From Sipunculus nudus (lineage: Eukaryota > Annelida > Sipuncula > Golfingiida > Sipunculidae): a DNA stretch of 64,000 bases. This document shows positions 11,740 to 21,854 of the stretch, in pieces. How positions within the stretch are numbered: the stretch's first letter is position 1; each line of letters starts with the position of its first letter. Location of the stretch: positions 24,173,956 through 24,237,955 of the forward strand of contig CM049312.1 of the NCBI GenBank assembly GCA_026874595.1. Reading direction: 5' to 3'. The translations under genes were made by a program, and so were the position numbers. The notes beneath the pieces were generated by a model. That model was not told the DNA's origin. It ran no database searches and saw only the letters and a list, made by a program, of their open reading frames with translations.

Positions 11740-12310
11740 ATAGAACAAGAGATTTGGGACCGTTAAGATCCCCAATTAGAGCCTCGCGAGCGCCCGTTCC
11801 TCCAAATAGCAGCCCATGGGCCATATTGGATGCAAGCTTAGTCTGAATTTTTTTTCATCGCAAATAATCTAAAAGGGTCAAGTTTTCTGAAAAATCACAG
11901 CATTCTATTAACAGATACTGCGAAAGGATTTTAAATATTTGCCTGGCAGCCATATTGGATTTAACAGAAGTCTGACATTTGAAAGCACTGTTGACTCGTA
12001 GGTGTCAATGTTCTGTCAAATATTCAAAAGAAAATAGTGCTCTGGCGGCCATAGTTTATTTTCGGCAGGCCTTTAATATGAAACGACTGGAGGCCTCATA
12101 GGCACCAATCGTCCTCGTGAATTCGAGAAAGTTCGAACAGTCTCTTTAAAATAAGAAACTCGAAAGAAAATTAGCGATTGTTCTGTGGCAGCCATATTGG
12201 GCTTAGGGTAGATCTGTTATTTGAGAGTGCTAGAACTGTCATCGGCTCCAATCAACTCTGTGAATCTGAAAATGTTCCAGCGGGGCCCGTAAAATAAATG
12301 TTTCCTTTCT
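11740..12310 (+). repeat. old diverged copy of the ~147-bp GCGGCCATATTGG tandem array
   Basis: Holds about four diverged units, each with a GG(C/A)(G/A)GCCATATTGG-type core (near 11815, 11943, 12046, 12189). A GGAGGCCTCATAGGCACCAA...GTGAATTCGAGAAAG block is clearest near 12089-12135. These blocks match the near-identical array at 48950-49670, so this is an older member of the same family. Confidence 0.65.
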
Positions 12311-12543
12311 TGAATTGTGTCTTTTAAATGCAAAATCTACATGGCAAATTTCCATAGGCATTAGTGTTTATACTTTTTTTTAATATGCACATACATTAAC
12401 CCTCCTTCCTTGAAGGAAACTTTATGAATTATACAACACTCCGTATAATGACAAAGGTACACCATGTATATTTTCGAATTACTTATTTGTGACGACTGGT
12501 GAATTAACTTTACATTTCAAAGATATATTGATTACGAGATAAA

Positions 12544-12700
12544 TGTTTTCTTCACTCTTCCCACCAGGACCCCGCAATAACAGCCCCCCCCCCCCCGCAA
12601 TTAAAGATATAAAGGAATATGTTTTCTTCACTCTTCCCACCAGGACCCCGCAATAACAGCCCCCCCCCCCCCCCCCCGCATCTTGGGTGGGGGCAAACCC
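12544..12700 (+). repeat. 76-bp tandem duplication with poly-C tracts
   Basis: TGTTTTCTTCACTCTTCCCA...CAATAACAG followed by a C-run occurs at 12544 and again at 12620. The two C-runs are 14 and 18 bases long. Confidence 0.9.
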
Positions 12701-12769
12701 ATATCCCCCAGTACTGCATCACTAGGGCAGCAACCACCAAATCAAGCAAGTCTGCCGAACAGTTTTTCT

Positions 12770-12835
12770 CATAGCCGCGAACTCACGACCCAGTGCAAGC
12801 AACAATACTCGACTGTTAGACTGTGAGAACCTGTA
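12770..12835 (-). repeat. possible tRNA-derived SINE head
   Basis: On the minus strand an A-box-like TCTAACAGTCGAG is followed about 30 nt later by GGGTCGTGAGTTCGCGGC, a B-box-like promoter. The spacing fits a tRNA-derived SINE. The tRNA fold itself is degenerate. Confidence 0.4.
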
Positions 12836-14383
12836 CTGTCAACAGTTTAATACTGGACCTACACCCACATTAGCCGTATCCCTTTACATTTATACATTTT
12901 TTGCACGTGTCGGTACTTTTTTTTGTTCTGGGGACTGAATACTGAAACGACGATGAATATTTTGATCATTTGTTAGACCAATCCGTGCAACTTTTCGAAT
13001 TTAAGTCATTGGCTTCATCTAAACTTTTAAAATTCATTTATTTTTTGTATTTTTTTTTCTTATTATGATTTCAATTACTTTTATGTTGTTTCTACTTCCA
13101 TATTTTATTGTATCATAACTGTCTTTTCAGATTTTGTTGATTTGCTACTAATCATTCATTTCGTAGTTTCCTGTGCATATTATTGTAAGTACGGTGTTAA
13201 GTTTGTGTCTATGTCCTATACATATGATCTCTATGTGCAATAAAGCGTTCATTTTTTATATGCAATATCCCTTTACATTTAATCCTTGAGTGCTAATTAA
13301 AGATATAAAGCTATATGTTTTTCGACACGTCTTAAGCGGGTTAAACATCAGAAAGCAAATTAATATAAGAGTGCGATGAAGAGAATTCATTTAGAAAAGC
13401 GGAGTTATTAAACTTTCTAGTGACATTTGTCTCCTTTTTATTAACACTATTCTAATTAGATAAGTAAAATACGAAAGAAACGCGCCGATTGTTGATTAAA
13501 TCCCGGATAATTTTTGAAGCTCAAGTGAAATATATCCTTCCGCCAGAGGTGGCCTCTACTCAAAACGAATCTCTTTTCTCTGAGGCTCTGTGGGACGGCC
13601 GGGACTAATTGTCTCAAATGTCAAACTTCAAAATGAAACTTTGTTATATTTCAAGAAAACACCTTCTTTTACATTTCACATGCATATGCTTACAGCATTT
13701 TACTTATTACGTTAAGTCTTTACAACAAAAACTTTCATGGAAATGTAATTTGTCTTGAAACAATTCTCATCCAATTGTTGAAACGATCTGCATGACCGAC
13801 TTCTCTACATGTTTACATACGGGCGCTGCCGTATGTAGAAGCCGTGATGCATTGTGGGGGACAGATTGTGACGCCACCGAACCCTAAACAGCAGAGTCGT
13901 ACTCTTGTGATTCCAAGTCAATGTGGTATAATGATGAAATTAAATTAATTTAGCAATTTGCAAAAAGGGGTAAGGTCCACTGTGGCACACGAATAGATCC
14001 TGTTGATACATTGGATTTTAGCATGCTTAATCTGAATTTTGGCCCGGTTTCAGACCTATTCACATTGTAATTACTGTTAACAACATGTGACCTTTGATTC
14101 CTGGGTTCCACCATTTCAGCCAAGTGATCGCGTTTCGTAATACTGAATTGACCACAAGTAATACTGAATCATATATTCTGCATCTTCAACAATTCTTGAA
14201 ACCGATGTGTGACGTCATGTCACCATGCAATCACGCAAAGCAGATCAAAGGTTTAGCAAAATATAACACATATATAGAACAATCATAACAATCATTACAT
14301 ACACTAAGTTGCCAGGGTAATCTTGTTTCGGCTTTGATATGTTTGACTGTTAGCAACATGACTACAAAAATAGGAACGACTTT
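12836..14383. other. intergenic, nothing recognised
   Basis: AT-rich sequence. The plus-strand frame at 14094-14288 lacks splice or domain support. No RNA gene seen. Confidence 0.45.
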
Positions 14384-14660
14384 TCATGAAATTTTCATGA
14401 TAGCTCGGCAGTGACACACAGAAAAATGGAATGGTCTACAGTAAACAAGTTTTTTTATGGATTTGGGTCCATAGCAACTTTTGATATTGGTTGTCCTAAA
14501 GACGACCTTGGGCACATTTTGTAATATGCAAATTAGGGCCGCCATTGACAAAACTTCTATATTCTTCAATATCTTCAGAACCAACCAACATTTCTGGTCT
14601 AACATTGTGCCCATAGACCTAGGTTTACATGGTCATTGTTTCAAATGAAACCATAATAGT
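14384..14660 (-). repeat. inverted copy of ~162-bp repeat unit
   Basis: Read on the minus strand it contains CCTAGGTCTATGGGCACAAT, TTCTGAAGATATTGAAGAA, TCAATGGCGGCCCTAATTTG and CCAAGGTCGTCTTTAGGAC. These match the units at 15280-15960 in order. Confidence 0.75.
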
Positions 14661-15279
14661 AACGGTTTTCATCATGCATGTATACAAACACTTATGTTTA
14701 TTCCGTTTTACTTTCATCAAATATTCTGGGGAATTGAACTTTTGGCCATGAAAAATGTATTCTGAAAGGCGTCGTGATATCTTAAGGTTGCATATTCCAA
14801 CCCAACTCGTAACAAGAAAAAAAGTTAATTTTTAATTTTCATTAATTAAAAAGTGATACATCAAATTTGCAAGGCAAAAGAGGTGATACTGTGAATTTAG
14901 ATAATAAATTTATCTAACATATTTGTTATCTATCTCTCCTGACATCCTCTCAATATAACATATTATAATTAAGGTTACATATTCTGGTTAAGGAGATCTT
15001 ATATCTATATTAAATAGTTCACTAACCACTCAATGGTAGGGTTTCCAATTGATTGCTGACCAAGAAACCTCTACTTTTGCAAATAAATCTGACCACATAT
15101 CAATGTTTTAAAAATACAGTTGAGAAACTAGGTTTTACTGCAATGACTGCCGTATTTAACATTCTCAACATATACAAAACATTGAACATCAAACATTGTT
15201 CGGGTCGTCTTGTTACATTAGTTGACAAAAAACATGGTTGCCCTGATTGCATATATCATTTTGAAATACTGACAAACAG
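14661..15279. other. spacer between inverted repeat copies
   Basis: AT-rich spacer. The start of the 131-codon plus-strand frame (from 15053) lies here and runs into the repeat array, so I treat it as non-genic. Confidence 0.45.
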
Positions 15280-15960
15280 GTTGCTATTATGGTTTGATAC
15301 GATTTTTCTTCCAGATGAAAACATCGGTCTAGACATAATGTTCAACCAGTTATCATGGTTAGTTCTTGATATATTGAAGAAAGTAGAATTATCATCAATG
15401 GCGGCGCTAATTTGCATATCAAAATTTAAAATACGGACTCAACCATGACTATTATGGATTCATTTGAATCATTGACTATGAAAACCATGGTGTAGACAGT
15501 ATGTCCGAGCAATCATCATGATTAATTCTTGATATATTGAAGAAAGTAGAAGTATCATCAATGGTGAACCAAATTGCGTATCAAAATTTAAAATACAGAC
15601 TTAGCCTTTACTATTATGGTTTCAATTGAATCTTTGACCAAAAAAAAAAACCTAGGTGTAGACACAGTGTTCGAGCAATTATCATGATTATCTCTGGAGA
15701 CATTAAAGAAAGTAGAATTTCCATTGATAGCGGCCCTTATTTGCTGTTAAAATTTAAATAAGGACTAAACCGTTGCTATTATGGTTCCATTCGAATTTTT
15801 AACTTAGGAAACCTAGGTCTAGGTACGATGTTGAACCAGGTATGTTGGCTAGTTCTGGAGATATTGAAGAAAATAGAATTTTCTTCTATTGCGGCGCTAA
15901 TTTGTATATTACAAAAATTGCTCAAGGTCGTCTTGAGGACAACCCATCTACAAAATATCA
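15280..15960 (+). repeat. ~162-bp tandem repeat, about four units
   Basis: Units recur with landmark TTGATATATTGAAGAAAGTA or its variants at about 15366, 15527, 15693 and 15857, each followed by a TCAATGGCGGCGCTAATTTG-like block. The spacing is 160-168 bp. The last unit is the most similar to the inverted copy at 14384-14660. Confidence 0.8.
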
Positions 15961-15991
15961 TTGGAAATTCATTTAACAACCTTGCAGTTTA

Positions 15992-16056
15992 GACAATTCA
16001 TTAGTACCCCCTACTGGCAACTCGACTACAATGCCAAATTGGCGTAATGAATTGTC
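15992..16056. repeat. 65-bp hairpin with perfect 12-bp stem
   Basis: GACAATTCATTA at 15992-16003 is the exact reverse complement of TAATGAATTGTC at 16045-16056. It lies just outside the repeat array and may be the end of that element. Confidence 0.8.
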
Positions 16057-16881
16057 ATTGCGGAGGTCTGCGCTCTGTGAGTGCAAATCTCTAGTTTCGA
16101 TTATAGTTTGAATCGATGTTCTCGATGCATTCTTTATATTTGCTCTATCTCCTATTTTGTTATGTTATAAACGATTCCTATAAAAAATTGTTCGATTTCG
16201 ATTAAAAAAAACGTTCATTGACCACTGCAGGGATTTATCCTTTACTTTCTTGAATATATCCTCTGTATATGTGGAGAATGATGGTTGAGGAACACGTGAC
16301 TCTCGTGGGCTGTATATTAAACTAAGTCAGCGCTAAACTCCAGGTACATATCTAAGAATATTCCCATTGTTATTCAAATCAATTTATAGGTTAGTTACAA
16401 GGCGGCTCAGGTAGTAGCGGAATTTATCAGGTGATCTTATATGTCAATTAGCAGAGATCCAGCCTCACACAAATCTAATAAATAAACTGGATTATTGAAA
16501 TCTGAAAATAACTGTGTTAATCATTGGAGATTTACTTCCAGTATTTTTGTGAGCCATGCGTTCTGGATTTTATATATTGTGACGGAGACAGGTTGCCGGG
16601 ACGGAGTGAACATAGCGCTACTTCCCCGGGGACGCTGCGGCTCGGAAAGCATGATGTACATGGCTCATATCTCCTTAGCATCCATGATACAGACCGCGCC
16701 TCTGAGATGGATAGAGACAGGACGCCATACAACTCAACCCATAGAGAACAAAGACATACAGAAACCAACTCTGCCTTCAATAGTTAGGCTACAGCTGTAA
16801 AAAATATGTACAAAATGAGCCCAATGATGGCCCCTATCACGTAGTAAGCAAACCCTGCGTGTCTAAATTAAGCAGCCTGCA

Positions 16882-16883
<2 letters not shown>
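16057..16883. other. intergenic with GC-rich patch, no gene accepted
   Basis: Bases 16550-16790 are GC-richer and are open in two plus frames and one minus frame at once. That pattern is expected from base composition alone, and no frame shows a domain. An acceptor-like TTTACTTCCAG lies at 16533-16543. Confidence 0.35.

Positions 16884-16977
<94 letters not shown>
16884..16977. repeat. (TA)n-(GATA)n compound microsatellite
   Basis: About 60 bases of TA repeat run directly into eight GATA repeats. Confidence 0.97.
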
Positions 16978-18540
16978 GTAGGTAGAGTTACCCCTGTAAA
17001 GTGCTCTATGGCCTTCAGACAAGGCCTTCTAACAACATTCACCTGAGGATCGGGTCGCATCCCGTGAAACAGTCTGAAGTGAATTTACAGTGCTTTTTTT
17101 CTTCAGTGTTATATAGAGTATATCAAATAAAACTCTAGAATATCGGCTTAAAATCGTTTCGGTTGTATGTAGTGTATTTGACATAAATATACATATCATG
17201 TAATGTACCACAATGCCTACGCCCGACAGATGCGATCTTTTTACTCCAATAACGTTTGTTTTCTGTAGACATGTCATCAAATAAAACTATAAAAATATAG
17301 GCTTAACATAAAAAAAAAAGATTTTTGTCCGAAGTTTATCGCAAAGTTTTCTTCAAACTATGTCTACCACATCTTGTTGATATTTAAGAATATTTCAATT
17401 TCAGCCGTACTTCAGTTACATGTAAGGGTCTGTGTATACTTCAACAGGCCTGTTGTAATGCCGAGCAACAGCGATAGCTCTATGTTCATCGATCTTACAT
17501 CAGTTAGTCAGACTGTCTGTCTGATGACAGGTCACGATCCGTTCGATCGAGAACGTTTTAACTGGAGACTCTGATAGGTCATGATGAAATTCCTCTGTCC
17601 TTGAAGTAGATTACCGTGGCCTATATCACTAGCCGTGAATACAAACCTCAGTATAGCCTTCATATTTGACTGACAGGCCTACGTAAGTGGTGTCACAGGT
17701 CATAAGGCCATTATTTTTTAATATGTCGTTTCTCGAACCCGCCGACCCTAAAAACTGGAAAAATGAAATAAAAATAAAAACGAAATTTCGACTTTTTTTT
17801 ATTATCGCCGGTCACGCCAACGCAGCAGTTTTCAAAATATTTTTTCTAACAAAATTATCCATCGTGTTTCCGCCAAATTTTCGTTTTGTGAGAAATGTAC
17901 CGACCATTGTTTTATTTGACTTCGGTGCTTATCGCTAATTTAGGTACCCGAACTCCCGACTTGGTAAACCCGGTAACCACGACGACGCGGCATGCCTAGG
18001 CTGGACTAACGATTTGGTATAGTCTCTGAGATGGACACACGGTGGCGCTCCGTTTCCTCCCCAGGATTCATGTCAACTCATTTGCATAACCTAAGACATT
18101 AAACGGCACTCCACACGAATGTTGCCGACTTCCGTAGTATGTTTGTAGATAATGAGCCCTAAGGAGAAATGCAAACTGTCAGGGCGATTTCGAACGATCT
18201 CAGCTCAGTACTTTTCAAACTGAATTCGAGGCTACGGCTGTCAGACACGGACTCTCGGAATGGAATCCTCATTTAGAGATGAAGGAACCACTCATTTCTC
18301 CAGGGGGACATTTTTAATATTTTTTAAAGCGCTTTTTAAATTGCGTTAAGTCTGTTCTCACTAAGCACGTGGTTTCGCGAGTATATTGGAACCAGTTCTT
18401 GAGACCATTGTCCCGGGGATCGTTTGAAATCACATATGATCCCATACGATTTGTGTATCCTTATAGAAAACATATCATGTCCGGAGTCGTGGCTCAATGT
18501 CCGTTTTTCATTTCAAATTCAAGTTCCGGTTAAATCCACA
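16978..18540. other. intergenic, small local duplication
   Basis: A ~155-bp-spaced pair (ATCAAATAAAACTCTAGAATATCGGCTTAA near 17120; related copy near 17277) is visible. The 83-codon frame at 17687-17938 starts with GTG and has no family signature. CpG-rich bits at 17950-18260 have no gene. Confidence 0.4.
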
Positions 18541-18559
18541 CCAACAGGTCATTATCACG

Positions 18560-18900
18560 TTGAATATGTTTTATTAATATAACTCAAAGGCGAACATATC
18601 AATGACGAAAAATAACAAACAGAAAGGGATTTATATAATTTATTGAGTGATACATCCGCATATGTACCTAAATGCCACAGGTATTCACATCGTCAGGTGA
18701 CGATGCTTGCACGACTTAATCCAGCCCGCATATATTGACAAAATACGTTTTCTTTTTTAATATTATTATAAAGAGAACATAGAGATGATGAGAAATAACA
18801 AACACCAAGTGAATATATTTAAATGAGTGATAAATTCACACACTTAACTAAATGCCACGGGGACTGACATCGTCAGGTAACCGATCTTGCACGGCGTCGC
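18560..18900 (+). repeat. ~180-bp tandem duplication, two copies
   Basis: Shared landmarks AATAACAAAC (18611 and 18794), TAAATGCCAC (18669 and 18849) and CATCGTCAGGT (about 18690 and 18870) keep a constant offset of about 180 bp. Confidence 0.85.
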
Positions 18901-20735
18901 GGTCGGTCATTCAAGCTGGCAAGTCCAGTCCAGAATTGGGCTCTCAGATTTTATCATCAGAGTTTATCAATTATAATTATAAAGTTAAACACATGACATA
19001 ATTCATTAGTTCCTTTTATACAGCAGATAAAAAATATGGGTCACTCGAATCGGCCTTTCCGTCTATTTTCTCTCGAGAATGACCGCCAGCTTTCCGTTGT
19101 CGCCCATATACGTCATTAGCAAGATGGTAACATCAAAATCTAAAGCCGCAGTGCGAGTTCAGCGAGGATTTGAAGGTTTCAGAGCGCTAGTTTTCTAACT
19201 GAATCCGCGGTTCAGTTAGAGATTATACAGTTGTTGGCATTTCATCAAACATACATTATATTTTATTTTCATATTCCAATGAAGGATGAAAGTCTTATTG
19301 GCAAAATATATAATTAATCTTGTGAAAGAAACTGAAAAGTCCTATATCGAGCACCTGTCAACAGAGTACCAGACAAGTAATCATAATGATTTCTCTTTTT
19401 TTATCAAGTAATTTTATGGGGGAAATGCCTGTGGGTTTATCCTTATGATAGCAAAACAAAGGTTGCACGGTAAAATTGTATTTCCAAGGTTCTTATTATT
19501 TACGCTTAGGGTATTCAGACTTTAAATAATGTTGATTGAGTATTTTCATTTCCTTTTTTTACCTGTTCAAAAAATTAACAGAGAAAGCTTAACATCGAAA
19601 TTTTGTGACATATTCCTGGAATAATATCTTGGCATTCATAATTTTTTCATTTTTCTGTAACATCTCTGTTAAGTACCTCTGAATGTGTATAGTTTCTCTG
19701 ACAAAGAAATGAATGCCAAACACCATGATTTAAGATTGTAACAAAGCTTTAACTTAAAATTTTAACTGTTGTAATCTTTATAAGAGGTTATTTTAGAATG
19801 TATAATTATATTGGATGTCCTATTTTTTGAAAACCCCTTTCATTTGTATGTTGACCCTTATGATCATAATATTTCTTTTAAATATGAGGGGAATTTTTTT
19901 TTGTGTTCGTAGAAAGGTTTCTCAAGGTTAATTAAAGATGTGGTATAATCTTTTGCTAAAATAGTTTATGTTTATGTTTATTATTTAAAACTGATGCCAA
20001 AGACTTAAATCAGATTTGAATTTACCATGCTCAATAGAGTGTTTAGTGAAATTTTGCATTAAATAAATACTTGGAAGAACATACAACTGGATTTGAGATT
20101 ATTAAATACTACCTATAATACAGAATATGGTAATCACGTGTACCAAGCTTGTGTTATGATAAAAGTTTATAAAATTTAAAAAAAAGGTCTCATTTTATTT
20201 ATTTTTGTTTACAGTGGCCAGTAGCATATTAATGACATGACTCAGTAACACAATTAATTAACGATGATACATTTTTCAGTTTTTATTTTTATTTTTTTCC
20301 CTCCTCCTGACTTAAAGTTTTTTCAGCTCCGTTCGAGAAACAATTAATTAAAATAATGGCCTAAAGGGAACTGTACTGCTACATCAAACTTGTTTCATCG
20401 AATTCATCGTAAACAGCCGGAAATGTTAACATTAGGCTACAAGTGAGGAATAAACACAAAAGATTACATGTGAACGCACAAACCAAAATGTAAATCAGTC
20501 TCTAAGGTGATAAGCCATTTCCTGTGTCGCGTACAAACATGCTGTCGTCCAGTAACCCGTGTGAGACAATAATTCAACAAACGTGCAACAGGATTTTCCA
20601 GTATACAATGTACTAAGTTACAAAAAAAATGGTCTCACACAAGGCTGGTGTTGTAAGAAACACACTATTATAATATTGAACGATTTGTCTGGGTAATTTA
20701 AAGTATCAGCGTACTTGTTGTGAAGTACCCGGGTT
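18901..20735. other. intergenic, nothing recognised
   Basis: Very AT-rich stretch with homopolymer runs. No open frame, RNA gene or repeat structure stood out. Confidence 0.5.
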
Positions 20736-20940
20736 TCGAGGAGCGTGATGGATAGGGCGCTGGACTTGTGACTGCAGGGTTGTGGGTTCGCGTACCATTC
20801 TGACGCTGTCTGCGCTAAGACTCCTCGCCCAGGTCATTACCACGAGGGTGCGCTCTTTCGAGTGAATGGATACTGGTTTCAGCCGTTTCTTGGAAATGTG
20901 ACCTTCATTTATACTTTTAGCTTGAACTTTTACTGACATG
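20736..20940 (+). repeat. tRNA-derived SINE-like element
   Basis: A-box-like TGGATAGGGCGCTGG at 20749-20763 is followed by GTGGGTTCGCGTACC with the B box at 20784-20794. The 30-40 nt spacing is that of a polymerase III tRNA promoter. A GC-rich body follows to about 20900. The 77-codon minus-strand frame here is antisense to it and is not a gene. Confidence 0.6.
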
Positions 20941-21676
20941 AGCCTTAGCGTCTGAGTCGTTTAAAGACACTAACAGTCCATAAGCCGAAGAATGTAGATG
21001 ACGGGGCTGTTTGAACTTTATGGGCATTACGGTTACAATGTGATACCCGAATAAAGATCCGCTTTCACTCAGTTGGCCTAGAGGATAAAAATCCAATATA
21101 TCAGAGAAAAATTATATAAACAACACAACTAACAATATTCAAAAAGCAAATTGAATAACACCACAAAAACAGTCTTTATTTCTATTCCGATTCGTGAAAA
21201 ATGGAATCAGCCTCAACACAGTTGACAGTTATTGCCGGTCTTGGCGGCTGAAAAAAAGATTAGCTAGTTACACATTCATCTATACCATAACATCTACTAA
21301 AACATCATTATTAAGAAGTCACTGGAAGTAAACGATTTCCAACCAGTTTCTATTATTGATGCGCATTTATTGCTAGATATCCACATGATTTCAGAGATTG
21401 TGTGCAGAGCATATCATGTGAAAGTATTCTGTTTACATCATTGTAAATTTTTGCACAGAAAACATTGTTTAGCTCTTTGATTACACTATTTTATCTATAA
21501 TAGTGAAAATACGGCATACCCCACCTGAAGAGAAGCCTCGTAACAAGCATTCGACAAGGTTGACCAACCTCTTCATAATCAGTATATGTTCTTCATAGGA
21601 AGTTGCATTTAAATGCCACAACGATCATTACAGTATTAATTTGTGACAGTACTGAAATCTTAATCTCCTACAGCAA
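20941..21676. other. CTL-2 downstream region / 3' UTR
   Basis: Downstream of the CTL-2 stop on the minus strand. Candidate AATAAA signals on that strand lie at about 21366-21371 and 21176-21181, so the 3' UTR would be roughly 300 or 500 nt. Nothing else recognised. Confidence 0.4.
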
Positions 21677-21854
21677 TTAAACTTTACCTTTTTTACAGAC
21701 GCCGGTGTGTCTGTCCCTGCAGGCGATGTCGTTCCAGTTGTCCCGTCTTCCGTGGATACCGTCAGCCATTACAATACATTCCTCGTTACCAAATGAGTTA
21801 CTTGGCTCTCCGGGTGCCCATTTTGTGTAGTAGAAGGGGGAGCCATCAGCCCAC
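21677..21854 (-). CDS. CTL-2 terminal exon (second half of lectin domain)
   Basis: Begins G TGG GCT GAT GGC after TTTAAG, completing an AGG codon. It encodes WADGSPFYYTKW, APGEPSNSFGNEEC, NWNDIACRDRHTGVCKKGKV and TAA. It aligns with CTL-1 exon 1966-2161 but is shorter between EEC and WND. Confidence 0.88.

Noticed and set aside
15053-15448. 131-codon plus-strand frame with a MAALICI segment
   Set aside because: The same segment recurs in each unit of the ~162-bp repeat and in the inverted copy, so the frame is a repeat product.
16495-16800. Overlapping frames of 101, 87 and 82 codons on both strands
   Set aside because: Three frames open at once indicates GC-rich composition; none shows a domain or a splice pair.
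16837-17060. Ile-Tyr and Leu-Ser-Ile-Tyr repeat frames
   Set aside because: Translation of the TA and GATA microsatellite. The same applies to frames at 5589-5843, 34041-34253, 24714-24896 and 55346-55546.
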